Shown: positions 23,333 to 34,254 of the stretch, in pieces
Layout of the letters: the number at the start of each line of letters is the position of its first letter
How positions within the stretch are numbered: the first letter of the stretch is position 1
From: Selaginella tamariscina
Taxonomy: Eukaryota; Streptophyta; Lycopodiopsida; Selaginellales; Selaginellaceae
Length of the DNA stretch: 64,000 nucleotides
NCBI GenBank assembly: GCA_003024785.1
Contig: PUQB01000324.1
Location: forward strand, 273,307 to 337,306
Direction: 5' to 3'
Notes under the pieces: generated by a model
Told to the model about the DNA's origin: nothing
The model's database searches: none
What the model saw: the letters and a program-made list of their open reading frames with translations, nothing else
Translations under genes and position numbers: made by a program

Positions 23333-26300
23333 ATGGTGAGAGCTTCAAAACGTCTACTAGAGACTGCGCCTGATGAAGCCACGGGAAGAGAAGAGGATAT
23401 CGAAGCAGAAGCGGCAAGAGAGGAGAACCATCTAATGTAGCAAAGGAGGATCCTCCAGTGACTCAGTCTGGAGTATACCAATTGAGCAGGAGCAGCCTCC
23501 ATCAACCATCACAGATTTCCCGAAGCTCGTCGCAGTTGCCTCCTTCATCCGCTGAGGTTGCAGTCCTGAACGAGCAAGTGTAGATGACAGAGGCAGTTGA
23601 AGCTAGCGAGGACGACTTGGAGGAGGCAGTCAGCAAAAAGAGAGGCCGCGGGAAAGCTGATCAAAAGGCAAGAAGGCGAAGAGCGATAAGGAGCCGAAGG
23701 AGTTATACAGCATACCGGCTAGCCTGCATTTGGAGAGCTCAGCGAACCTGCTCGACAAAATTACTGTCAAGGGACTTGGTGATCCTCCTGATGTGCCCAT
23801 CTGTAGAATGCATTCAACGAGGTGGTTCGACGAGTGAACCCAGGGGACTTGGACAGCTGGTGTCATCGTTGAAGAAGGCTGGTTATCTACGCAACACGGC
23901 CTTGTTCATTCTGTCCATCGGAGATCGACTCACTGCTGAGGAGCTATCGGAGCTGTCGAAGGACACGTTCAGTACAGCAGCACCGGTCTTTCGAGCAAGC
24001 TCTTACTCAGCCGAGTACAAACAGTGGGCTTCAAGGCTCTCAAACCGGAAGTTTAGCTGCTGGGACGGGAACCATAGGCTACAGGCTTTGCAGAAGCTCT
24101 ACCGGAGGATGCAGAGGACAACCAGCGATGGGCTATTCGCGTTCGATCGAGTTTCATCTCCACGAGAACCTCGACAATCTTCAACTGGTTTCGATGTTCC
24201 AATCGATTAACATGTGAGTATTTTCTTTTCTTTTTGTTAAGAGTTAGACTTACAGTTTCATTGAACAGATCTTCAGCAACATCTGTGGAAACAACGCTAC
24301 CACATATTCTCCTCGCTGTAAAGGCGGTCTGCACTAGTACCGAAGGAACTCAGAAAATCCTCGAGTCACTCACGGAGGTTGATCGTCTTGAGGTGCGGAA
24401 GTGGAAGGAGAGTTCAACAGGAAAGACGGCTTGGCATCCTCTTCCGAACCTGATCTGCGCAAAGATCCTTTTCAAGGTAACCTCCGATTTGAATTTATAG
24501 GAAAGAATTTTTAACTTATTCTATGTGCAGAACGAGATCGACGATGATCTCGACAGAGCAGTCACCAGTGCTAAGGGCAATCCACAGGTTGAGGTGAACC
24601 TGAAGCAGCTAGTGTACAAGAAGCATGACAAGCGTATGCACAAGTTCCTCTCCATCATAGACCCAGACTTGGGGGAGGAGTGGTTCCAGAAGGTGACGAA
24701 CATCTCTCATAAGCAGTGTCGCTGGATGGGCATTGAGAAGCTGTATGCGATGTCAAAGGCGAAGATTCCAAACATGCTGCGACTCCGATACTTGAACAAG
24801 CTCACCCGTCTCAATCCAAGGAGACAACAGACACTTGGGCTACTAGGCAAGGACAAAGAGTGAATCAAAGTGGTTCACCTTGGACTTATATTGGAAGGCT
24901 GTGCGCGAGGAAGCCATTCAGATCCTTAAGGGGTTGCGAGAGGATGGTGAAGAAGTTGGAACGGATGTCGACTTCATGAGCTGGTTTGACGAGATGTGAA
25001 CTCGGAGCAAGTGCCTGGTCTTTCAGCCCTTCCATGACTGCATACGGTTCACTTATTCGATGGAGCCGAATGAGTTTCTGGAGCGTGAGGATCTGCGCGT
25101 CGGATGATATGGAGGTAAGCTTTCATTCCAGCATTGCTACTGTCTGACTTTGTGTTACAGGTTCATACTGGCGAAGAAAATGCACCGTCAGACGATGAAG
25201 CTGTGGACAGATCATACAAGAGCCTCACATGTGGTCGAAGAGCAGAGGAGCTCTAACACCGTTCGAACGGGAGCATGTTCCATTCTGGCTCGACTGTCCG
25301 TCGCAACAGCCACCAGCTTGGGAGAGCTCACTATTCGACGTGCACGGCAATGATCTACCAGCGATTGTTTGGGAGCCGGACGAAGTAGAGGCTATCAAGA
25401 AGAGCAAGATGAAGAAGACGGTGCGGAAGACAACTACACCTGCAAAGGGATCGGGAGCGGGACCAAGCTCTTCTACAGCACCTCCGCCGGCAATTCGACT
25501 TTACAATCAATGAGGTGCAGCCACTTGTAGTTTGGACATCAAGGACGACCTGATGACCTTCATCCCGACCCTGGCTGCATCCCGTGGATCCTACGACCTA
25601 GCTGTGTGCGATATGGAGGAGATGAGCAGGTCTTTCTTCGAGCCGGGTGCTTCCCAGACAGAGGTGTACACCAAGCTCCGACAACAGGTTGACAGAACAT
25701 ACGGTGAGTCACAAACGGTGTTCCAGGAAGTGGTAGGTGAATACGGCTTCAACCTCATCATCCTCGACTTGCCCAATGAGCTTGTATATGGAGGTGCTAG
25801 CATCAACAAGGACATTGTGCAGCTAGATCCGGTGAAGTTTGAGGAGGCCTTGCAGTTCAGTGGAATGCACTTGGCAGCGAGTGGTTTCATGGTCGTCTTC
25901 GCGAGTTCTCCTTCTGTTTCGGCGGTGATTCAGGCGCTGGTAATCAACTTGGAGGTTGCAGGGACTTACAGCGTCTACCGTGCACGAGGCTGGGGATACC
26001 GTGACAAAATTAAGGTAAGCTAGCTATTCAAGTTCAAGTTTAACTTGGTCTATGTGGCAGGATAACTTGTTAGTTCTCTTGGTGCTGCAAAGCTCTGAGA
26101 AGAAGTCGAAGAGGCCAAACCCTCTGGCGTTGACGAACACGATCCTCGTCGACACGCCGACCGTTTTCAGGAGGCTTGGTAAGGAAGTACTTTGCTTTGT
26201 TTATCCTAATGGAAGTTTGTGCAGGATGATGATTCAACCGAAGAGTGTTCGACTCATGCAGCTTTTGATCGAGCGTCTCAGTAGACCTGGCGACCTAGTC

Positions 26301-26500
26301 TGGGATATTGGTTCCGGAACCGGTCATCGTTGTTAGCTGCCGTCGAGCTCGGAAGGAATATTATAGGAACCGAGAAGAGTTTCGAACTCTCTAGGTTGGC
26401 AACAAACAAGCTCGCAGAGAACATTAGACCAGAGGAATTACCTACTCAAACACCTCCACGTCCAAGCTACTGGTGGTTCGAGAACTGCAGCTTTACTTAA
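23333..26500 (+). pseudogene. E1a ParB-like / DNA N4/N6-methyltransferase-like fusion gene
   Basis: It starts MVRASKRLLETAPDE (23333) and ends WWFENCSFT with TAA at 26498-26500. Order: a charged N-terminus; a ParB-like region (DVPICRMHSTRWFDEV in another frame, then KFSCWDGNHRLQALQKLYRR at about 24040-24110, matching the ParB GxHRxxA box); a helical middle (24255-25000); then a methyltransferase-like part. In that part, YDLAVCDMEEMSR and FNLIILDLPNELVYGG (about 25745-25800) sit at the motif IV position. Motif X/I and II come last: GDLVWDIGSGTG, ELGRNIIGTEKS (26285-26390). Motif IV before motif I is the beta-type order. Introns with GT/AG ends lie at about 24213-24269, 24477-24530, 25112-25160 and 26015-26060. 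Several frame changes and stops break this copy. The usual DPPY reads DLPN, so catalysis is doubtful. Confidence 0.7.
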
Positions 26501-26596
26501 GATGAAGAAGAAACTTTAGCTAATGTATATTGAGTAATAAATTAAGCTAATATAAAAAAAATAAGATAGAAATACAACAGTTTTATAGAATTCTTT

Positions 26597-26712
26597 TTTG
26601 CCGACTGAGGCCAATACTGCCGACCAGAAAGAATATTCTAAAATATTCTAGAATATTCTGAATATTCGAGCCCAGGCCTCCTGGGCCCCAAGCCTCCAAA
26701 ATGGCGGCACTC
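26597..26712 (-). repeat. E1a right terminal inverted repeat
   Basis: Mirrors the left end: GCCGACTGAGG and GCCGACC units, then AGAATATTCTAAAATATTCT-type palindromes, then GCCTCC and GGCGGCACTC. The repeats are diverged but ordered identically in E1a and E1b. Confidence 0.7.
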
Positions 26713-26721
26713 CTTCTAAAG
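26713..26721. repeat. 9-bp target-site duplication of E1a, right
   Basis: CTTCTAAAG, identical to 19014-19022. Confidence 0.85.
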
Positions 26722-26894
26722 CACTCGCAAAGACACTTTCTTCCAATCCCCTCGTTTAAATAAATCCAATTTGGCACCTTGTTCATGCACTCTTTTCCAG
26801 TTTTCAGACATGCTATCAAAGCGTAGTCCCTCCTTTGAAGCTTGATTGAGCGCGCGCATACACGGCCGTGTAAAGCTTCAACTATTGTTGCCAT
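26722..26894 (-). other. Possible small coding unit, 5' part, split by E1a
   Basis: Minus-strand frame starting MATIVEALHGRVCARSIKLQ at 26894, continuing to the E1a insertion point. Its likely 3' part is at 18883-19013. The family is unknown. Only about 310 bp separates E1a from E1b here, including a (GT)n run near 26948. Confidence 0.3.
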
Positions 26895-27021
26895 GTTGGT
26901 GAACCCTAAATGGGAAATTCAGAACATTTTAAAATTAGAAAAACTTTGTGTGTGTGTGTGTGTTTAGATCTGTACGTATGTGTATGCATCCTTGCATCTA
27001 CAGATGTTTCTCTAACCTTCC

Positions 27022-27030
27022 TCTTATGCT
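27022..27030. repeat. 9-bp target-site duplication of E1b, left
   Basis: TCTTATGCT here is repeated at 50483-50491, just outside the opposite end of E1b. Confidence 0.85.
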
Positions 27031-27289
27031 GGGTCTCGGCGAAAGGAGGCTCCCGGCTTCATATTTATTAGTATATATTCGTGGATATTCCAAATTTATT
27101 CTGGGATATTCTAGAATATTCTCAAGAATATTCTAGAATATATAAGTTTTTTAATATGCTGACTGGCTTAATATTTGCCAATCAACAAATAAATCATTTA
27201 GATTTTTAGAAATTATTTTGAATAATTTATAAAAAAGTTCAATAAATTACTATTCATTTTTATGTAAACCATTTATTCTTGTAGCACCG

Positions 27290-29099
27290 GTGGGTCATGA
27301 ACTCTGCTGCAATTCACCAGCAAACGGTGGACCTCCATCTACTAAGCGATCGCCTTTGTAGAAAATATGTGACGTTCGGGTTCAAGCCAAGCACACGGCT
27401 GTAGACGAAGTACATGTGTACACATGGGCTCCAACTTTTGCTCTTTTGAAATGTAGAACAACTGCATGTAGGATAAGTATTAATAGTCACCTTTGCAGAG
27501 TCATTTCCTGCTGACACAACGAAAGCTTCCGTCCTCTAACTGTCACTTCAACATTTCTCACATGACCTAAAAACGTCTTGGCCTTGTGGAAATTCTTCTC
27601 TTGTTCCTTAGACATTTTTGTTGGAGTCCAGACCATGCATCCTTCGAAAGGTGGAATTGTTGTAGATCCAGCTCCACGTGGTGGCGATGGTGTTTTGTCC
27701 TTCTGACCCTTATTTACTCTTCCTGCCGTCCCCTGTAAACCTTCCAAAACAAAGCCTGCATTCTGTAGTTCTCTGACCTCCTCACTTGTCAGCTTTGTTT
27801 CCTTGAGCATAGGCCAAACCGTTAGTGGTGTTGGAATTCTTGACTGAAGAATTTTGCCGTTTGGCCGCGTGAAAACACCCTGAATCTTTTGGGCAGAACC
27901 ACATCATCTGTTGTACATACTCCTCATTCCCCAAGGCATCACTGTACATTCATTTTCCATAGAATCCTGGTGCTGGCACTCTGCTTGGATAACCGATTGG
28001 TTTTCCACACAGAGTAGTTCCTTCTTGATTCATCCCCAAACACTTAACCTTACTGGATGCTCCGATTCGTCTGATGGCCCACTCTATTTGTGCAATCTCT
28101 CTCTCTAAAACCTCTTCGAACCTTAACCTCTTTCTCTTGTTGTTTTGGACCACCCACTCTGTGTACTCTACATCATGTCTGTGTGAACGTCAAGCATCAG
28201 ACTATTTTGTTCCTGTGATTGTTCTCTTAACAGTTTGCACTCGAGCGTTAGTGGTACTCGTGAACTCCGAGCTAGTCAAGTGTTTCTCGTCTTCCACTAG
28301 ATTGATAATTGTTAATGGAGATACACTTTTCCCCTTAGAGAGTTTGCGTTGCACTCATTTCAACAGAGTTTCCTTCAAAGGACCTGACCCTGTATACCTC
28401 CCTTCTATTGCCGCTTTCACCTTCGCACTCTACATAACTGCATTGGTGAGGTCTAACATTGTCGCTTCCAGCAGTGGTACTCTTTTGGCCAATCTTGCTC
28501 TTCTTGCTCTCGCGTGAATCACTTCAGCATTTTTGTAGTTGGAATGCTCGGGAGTCCTTCTTTGTCATGTCTCCCAGTTCTGCCATAGAGATGTGGTCCT
28601 CATGCCTGATCCACCAAGATAGCCATATCTTCAAAGCATGAATGTTTGACGCTCGTCCTTCCCAAAAAGACTCGAGAATTGCTAGTTGTTCTTTCTTAGA
28701 TTGTTCATTCAGTGCTGCAGGCCAAGCACGAGCAAGCTTCATGTGTTCTTCACGATGTTCTTCTGCGATTCATTTCTTTATCACCTGACGCACGGATTAC
28801 AAAAGTGAAACAGACAACTTCTTTCATTCCATTTCATCTTTTCTCCATTGTTGAATACTTAGCGCAAGGCTATCCATATCGCTCTAACCTCATCCGATAT
28901 GAAAACCAGCAAAGTTGACATTCTCCAAACCTTGTTTCTTATAAACCTTTAGCATTGTGTTCAAGAACTTCAGCACTGCAACATTATCTTCGCGGCACAT
29001 CTTTGCATAAGCTATAGTCACCATGGATCTAACACTATAAGAGAGCATTAAATAACAAAGATTAAAAAGTGTTATGAAGAGTTCTACAACTTACAATGA
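27290..29099 (-). pseudogene. E1b MULE transposase, C-terminal half
   Basis: This continues the frame interrupted by E2. On the minus strand an exon edge next to E2 is followed by an intron (GTAAGTTG...TTATAGTGTTAG, about 29095-29028). Then comes MVTIAYAKMCREDNVAVLKF, resembling the DDE-domain block of related MULE transposases, then VNFAGFH, and about 28740-28520 KLARAWPAALNEQSKKEQLA with WLSWWIRHED. The Cys-rich segment follows (28153-27830) and the SWIM finger CSCSTFQKSKSWSPCVHMYF (about 27470-27400). Frame changes are present. This part restores what is missing from E1a and supports the MULE assignment. Confidence 0.65.
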
Positions 29100-29103
29100 T
29101 GCA
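29100..29103. repeat. 4-bp target duplication of E2, left
   Basis: TGCA here and at 43930-43933 directly flanks the two inverted ends of E2. Removing E2 and one TGCA restores a continuous transposase exon reading towards the intron donor in E1b. Confidence 0.65.
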
Positions 29104-29125
29104 CGTTGTAACTAAAGTGGGCATG
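29104..29125 (+). repeat. E2 left terminal inverted repeat
   Basis: About 22 bp beginning CGTTGTAACTAAAGTGGGC, matched in inverted orientation at 43908-43929 with 20 of 22 positions equal. AGAATATTC-type palindromes lie just inside (29268-29306). Confidence 0.75.
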
Positions 29126-29457
29126 ATACGTGAAAATGGGAATATAAAATAAATTACTAATTAATACTTAAGTTTTAATTATTAATTAATCATTTAATTA
29201 ATATGTAATTAAGCCTTAAATATTAATTAATTAATTAATTAATCCTTCAATAACCTTACTTAGTAAGGAATATTCCTAAAATATCTTAGAATATTCATAT
29301 TATTCTAAAAATAGTTTACAATAATGAAGAAATACTATCAAACATAATTACAAATGAAATCATTTTCTTATCAACATGTTAATTTTTTATAAATACTTTC
29401 TTTCTATCATACAAAGAAATCTTTTCATTTTGTCTAAATCATCACTCTCCGGATTAA

Positions 29458-30647
29458 TCATAAATCATTTTGGTCAATATCTTGATGTTGTTGCCACCAC
29501 TTAACACTCTCACGAATGCAATTGGGAGTTGCCATCCTTGTTAATACATAAGATGTGATAAGAGAAGGTCTGCATAAAGGCTCATCTAAAAACTGATGTT
29601 CCTTAAGAATAATATTATAAAGCGCCCGGTTGCTATCCTTCATTTTATAAAATTCAATATCACGAGAAAGAAAAGCTTCAGGAAATGTATGATACGGTGG
29701 ATACTGCTCACAAAAATTTTCGAGATTCTTCTTTCTGAGGCACGTATCCAAGTAGTTCACTAGCTCATCCATGATATCGGTATCAGAATATGGATCGAAA
29801 GTGATTGGATGAATACAAGCAATGTTTTGGTTGAGCATAGCCTTCTGAGGAGAGTCGTCTACTACTAACATCTATGCGTTCTTCATTATCCTTAAGCGAC
29901 TGATCTCCCCATGAGTCCCAATTATTCTTTCATTCTTGAAGAAGTATGGCTTGCTTTCCTTTCTTATATTCTGAAATTCGAGAGGTTTATGACACATTCG
30001 CTGGTCAAAAATCCAATTTTTACGAATCACCTCTTCTGCAACACTACAATGTTTCTTAAGTAAACTCAACAGCGGTGTTAAGTTATGAATCTGCATGCAT
30101 GACCAAATCCCCACAAGCGCACCCATCTCCTTAAGCTTTTGAAAAGAGACGATCCAACCCTGGACGAAAAATAATATCATATCGAAATTTACCATGACAA
30201 GGAATGAAATCTCCTTGTTTGATTTCTGTTTTTCTATCCTGGGGCCTTTGTCGATGAAGCAGAAACACCATTGACATTCAACAACACAATATGGCCATGA
30301 GTAACATGAGATGGCGTTGCCTCTTGAATACTTTGCAAATCACTTGTTTGCTCCCTTTCACATTTATCCGTTGCCACTATCTCGTTGCCTATCCCTTCAT
30401 CATTTAATTGTACATCATCCTTACAAGATTCAGATATTGCATGCGCTGAAGAAATTGATTTCGGAACTGAAGCCAATAAAAATGATGATGAAGTGGCCCC
30501 CATGGTAACGATGTTTTGAGCTGCATTATTATCCATTTCCTGCATGACTCTGTCATTCTGACATGTGGCACAAGAAATTGTCGCCAAACCCCTCTCTTAC
30601 CTCATGGCAATGCTGAAAATCCATGTTCTCAATTATTTCATTACATC
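29458..30647 (-). pseudogene. E2 HAD-family FCP1/NIF-like phosphatase gene
   Basis: FCP1/NIF-domain proteins dephosphorylate Ser/Thr, for example in the RNA polymerase II tail. On the minus strand, a possible first exon (MDFQHCHE near 30610) precedes a low-complexity N-terminus (30587-30290). HIVLLNVNGVSASS is at the place of HAD motif I (usual DLNG). About 30170-29890 gives FQKLKEMGALVGIWSCMQIH (motif II region, WSS-like), a KPLEF/KPYFF block, and IMKNAMLVVDDSPQKAMLNQ (29900-29830), the conserved DDSPxK block. PITFDPYSDTDIMDELVNYL closes the domain. The first Asp of motif I reads Asn, so activity is doubtful. Frame changes occur near 30200 and 29875. It follows the methyltransferase gene on the same strand with about 180 bp between them. 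Confidence 0.65.
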
Positions 30648-30826
30648 TGCAAAATGATAATTAGCTGACCTTAAAATTATCAAGGTATATTATTTACCTT
30701 GTTAATGTGTGACCCATGTTTGAACTAAAAGCTTCATTAATCCTTGAGAATTTATTTTCTGTACAAATATAAAAGAAATATACAAAAATGCCTTATGTTA
30801 CACTCATTTACAACTATTCCACTCTA

Positions 30827-33800
30827 TCAATTCATTATCAATTCTTCTTCGCTATTACCTTCTGAGTGAGGCGAAGAAGGTCTAAGCCGCTTGTGAGATG
30901 GTTCAAGATCTTCTGCATCTTCTATTGATGTTTCCATGGGTCCTGGAGTGTGCGAATGTTCTGTACTCCTCGAGATAACTTCCGGTCTAATATCTGATTG
31001 AAGTTCGTTCTCAGACTCCGAGATTGAACCAGATTCACCTTCAGAGCTATCGCACTTATCTGGAGGGAACTTTCTCAAATACGCCTTTATGGATCGTTGG
31101 GGTACTCAGTTGAGACCCAATCTATCCACTTGTTCAGGTCCTCAACCATGGTCTTATCCTTTTCAACGGCAAACACACATGTATGCCGAAGGTAACACTC
31201 CTTCAAGACGGACCCCCTAGTGCAGTAGTCAAAAACCCACGCATCACTGTGAGGACCCCTGATCAAGTTGACGATGCTCCGTGCCGCTTGACTTGTAATG
31301 TTTGGATAACGTACATTGCCGAATACGTCACTCATACCTATCGGTGTATCGGATGGAGGTTCAGGGCCGTTGGAGTGCAAACAGATGCCTGGCCAGTCAT
31401 TTGGAAGCTTGAAATTGTTTGGCGCATTCCTAACAACCAAGTGAACAACGTATCAATGCACTTGGGATTAGCATCGTTCATATAAAATCCTGTCCAACGA
31501 TGTCTATTCTTCTTGGCGAAGGCGAAGGCAAAAGTATCGGTGACATGAGCAAGAATCAAGAAATAAATACCTGAAAAAGTAGGTATCAGTGAAGAGCGCA
31601 AGCATGAATTCAATAATAAATACCTTCTATGTATATGCTTGCACGGCTAAGTTTCTCCACCAGATCCTCTAGTGCCCTATCTGTCGAAAGATTTTTTGAC
31701 ACCCGCCGATCCATCACGAACAATTGAAACGGTTTCCTACAAGCAGTGATGTTACCCCATAAAGTCTCCGAATCTAACAACAAACATCTGTAGGGCTTGT
31801 CGTGATTCGTAGCATCCTCCTTTATAAGGTTCAATTCGGTTCTCCGCTGCTGAAGGACTGCCATAAGAGAAGGCGTCATCCCAATGTTCTCCTTTTTGGC
31901 GTTGGCGTGCAATAGATTCTTGCCTAGATCTTCCGATTGGTTCACCCATTCGACAAGCATATCATCGTTCGTCACATGCAAATATTTGCTGACCTCTTCA
32001 TATGTTGAAGTCGAGGTCCAACCCAGTTTGTGGCAGTGTATTCCCAACCACTCCTTGAAATGCCTGACCGTCTTCAACTCCATTGCCTTGAGATGAAAAG
32101 GAGAGGTTGGGCTGCTGTTATTAATTTGTAGTTTGCCATCGATCACCAAATCAGCCAAGACTTCCATCTCCTCCATCGTTGTTCCATTTAAAGGCTTCAA
32201 CCATGTGAGCTTGAAATCGTTGTCTACATCCTTTGTAGATTGAACAGACTTAGCCTTCGGCGTCTTACTGGGTTTCTTTGCAGACTTTTCTGAGGGCTCC
32301 CCTTCACTTGTCTGCTTCTTCTTCAGTGTTCCTTTTGAAAAGGATTCCATAATCCCCAACCATTTGGCAAAGATCCTATCTTCGGGGCAAGAAATCAACA
32401 TCATCAGAAAGGATGTTTCCTTCCCGCCCACCTGGGCAAAATCAACTGCTGCAATTTCTTCAACTCTCTGAGGAAAAAGACAGATTAATATACCGGCGAG
32501 ATAAATCCCGCCCAAACAATTTGCTTACCCGGTATTCCGCAGATTGTGTATTCCCTGCGGTAGCTCTTTGTGGTCGCTGAAGAGATTCCCACACGGCTCG
32601 CGTGTGTTTAAACTTCTCCCATATTTTGCTGTTGTAGTGGTTGGTGTCGGCAGCGTCCCATTCCGCCGATAACTTATGGTACTGCTCGATTGTGAGATTC
32701 GGCTTAGCTAAAAACGCCGATCTTTTTGTCAGCTTCTCACGGGTATGCTCGGAAAGTTTTGTTGCCATCGTTCCTTTGTTGTGTTCATCGAGAAGTCGTT
32801 GGGCTGCCGTTATTGTGTGCTGGCCACTAATGATGTAGTACTTGATAGATTTTTATTCTCCGTCTGAATCTTCATGAGTTGTTCTGGTGTTGTGATCCAG
32901 ACTTTGTCAGCGCCCTTCCTTCTTTCATAGTATGGACACAAAACAGCATTATGTGGAACGGTATAAGAATTGTCGTCCTTCATCTTCTCCATGAGCTCAG
33001 CTACACGTTCCTGGTTGAGTGGCCTGTAATTGAAGTTTGGGTTGACGCTGCAATATTTAACCCTACAAGGATAAATCTTATCATCCAACATCATTTCCTT
33101 GTGACTTATTGCAGCATGAGATGCCACAGGTGCAGCTGACAAAACGATTGATGATTTTCTTTTGCGATCCGAATCAACATGTGTGATCCCCGACTGCAGC
33201 TGTTCTAGTGTTCTCGGCACACTCTTCCAGCTCCCAAGCTTCCTAAGCAAATTGAACGTGATCTGTAGAGAACCTGAGACCGAGCCACCCTCAATCTCCA
33301 TTATGATGTCGCTGTGTTCTTCTTCAATGTGAAGAGGGAAGATTGCTCCACTTGCTGATTTTCTGTATTGTGAAGCAATATCTCCTGACAATACACCTAC
33401 TCGATGAGTCTGAAGATCTTCGAAGTAGACATCCAGATGGATCCCCTCCATAGATGGGCTTTCGTTGAGTTGAAGAAGAACTCCAAGGTCAACATCATTA
33501 GTGAACACGTGAACGTCATTATCCACAAGTCGACAAAACCACCCGAATTAATGTTGTAACTGACGACCTCTGGATCCGAGAACGTGACATTGGATGGAAC
33601 AAGGCATATCTGTCGAGCATCGTCCAATCTGGGTTCGCAGCCTGCTTTCGGGTGCTTGACTAGCGAATCTACTTTCCATTGTTTTGCTTGTCCATGAGAT
33701 GTGACAGAGGTTAATTTGACAGCAACCATGGTTGCTCCAATGCGCTTCCCATTTATCTTAAAATATGGCCAAGTTGATTCCAGAATCCCCCTGCCCATCT

Positions 33801-33964
33801 CTTCTCCTGCTCTTGTCTTTAATGTCACCTCAATTCCACATCTGAATACAAAAATGATTAGTTCAAGTATCCGAGTATAACAGATTTTATTTTAATTCTT
33901 ACCCAGAATTTGACGACGACTCCATACTAATGACTCGATCTCCTTGTTTGATCAAATCGTCCTT
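30827..33964 (-). pseudogene. E2 ParB-like / DNA methyltransferase-like fusion gene
   Basis: Minus strand. An exon starts at 33964 after a TTTTGCAG acceptor (KDDLIKQGDRVISMESSSNS). After a short intron (about 33906-33843) comes an N-terminal module (EEMGRGILESTWPYFKINGK). A long middle holds the ParB-like domain: NPNFNYRPLNQERVAELMEK (about 33050), then YYIISGQHTITAAQRLL (about 32840-32785). A second intron at about 32528-32467 is followed by a Lys-rich linker and helical region (32460-31650) and a third intron at about 31625-31572. At the motif IV position it reads LFVMDRRV instead of DPPY. The motif I/II region is DAWVFDYCTRGSVLKECYLR, then CVFAVEKD (31250-31170). It ends with an acidic Ser-rich tail. 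About four frame changes make this copy inactive as read. Confidence 0.7.
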
Positions 33965-34254
33965 CTGCAAAATAATACACTATAAATATAAATTATATAA
34001 AAACGCACACACACTTGTATAAACCCGAATATACAAAAATAATACACAGAGAGAAGTAGACGTAATTAACTGTCCGAAGCTCACATTTGTGTTAGTGCAA
34101 AAGAAAGATAACATTTCGTTTTAGAACCACCACAAATGTGAGCTCTGGACAGTTTTACATAGATTCCTAGCTTTTACTCGAAATATTATGATAAGATGAT
34201 AAAAGTAAATAAAATGAGATATGCAACTTATATATACTAATACACATATATATT

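Larger units (their letters stand above)
19023..26712. mobile_element. E1a: Mutator-like element with a ParB-methyltransferase cargo gene
   Basis: The element is 7690 bp. It starts GGGTCTCGGCG, ends ...GGCGGCACTC, and is bounded by CTTCTAAAG duplications. The ends form a diverged inverted repeat: a GGAGGC block, then repeated AGAATATTCT palindromes, then GCCGAC units, in mirrored order at 19023-19205 and 26597-26712. Inside are a minus-strand transposase gene (19260-21059), an array of GCCGAC hairpins (21110-23280) and a plus-strand ParB-methyltransferase gene (23333-26500). A second copy (E1b, 27031-50482) has the same ends, same gene order and its own 9-bp duplication, confirming the boundaries. 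The transposase lacks its catalytic core, so this copy is non-autonomous. Confidence 0.85.

Noticed and set aside
23584-24210. A separate 208-residue protein
   Set aside because: It is a composite frame across the ParB-like part of the E1a methyltransferase gene. Only its middle (ending around GNHRLQALQKLY) is the real frame.
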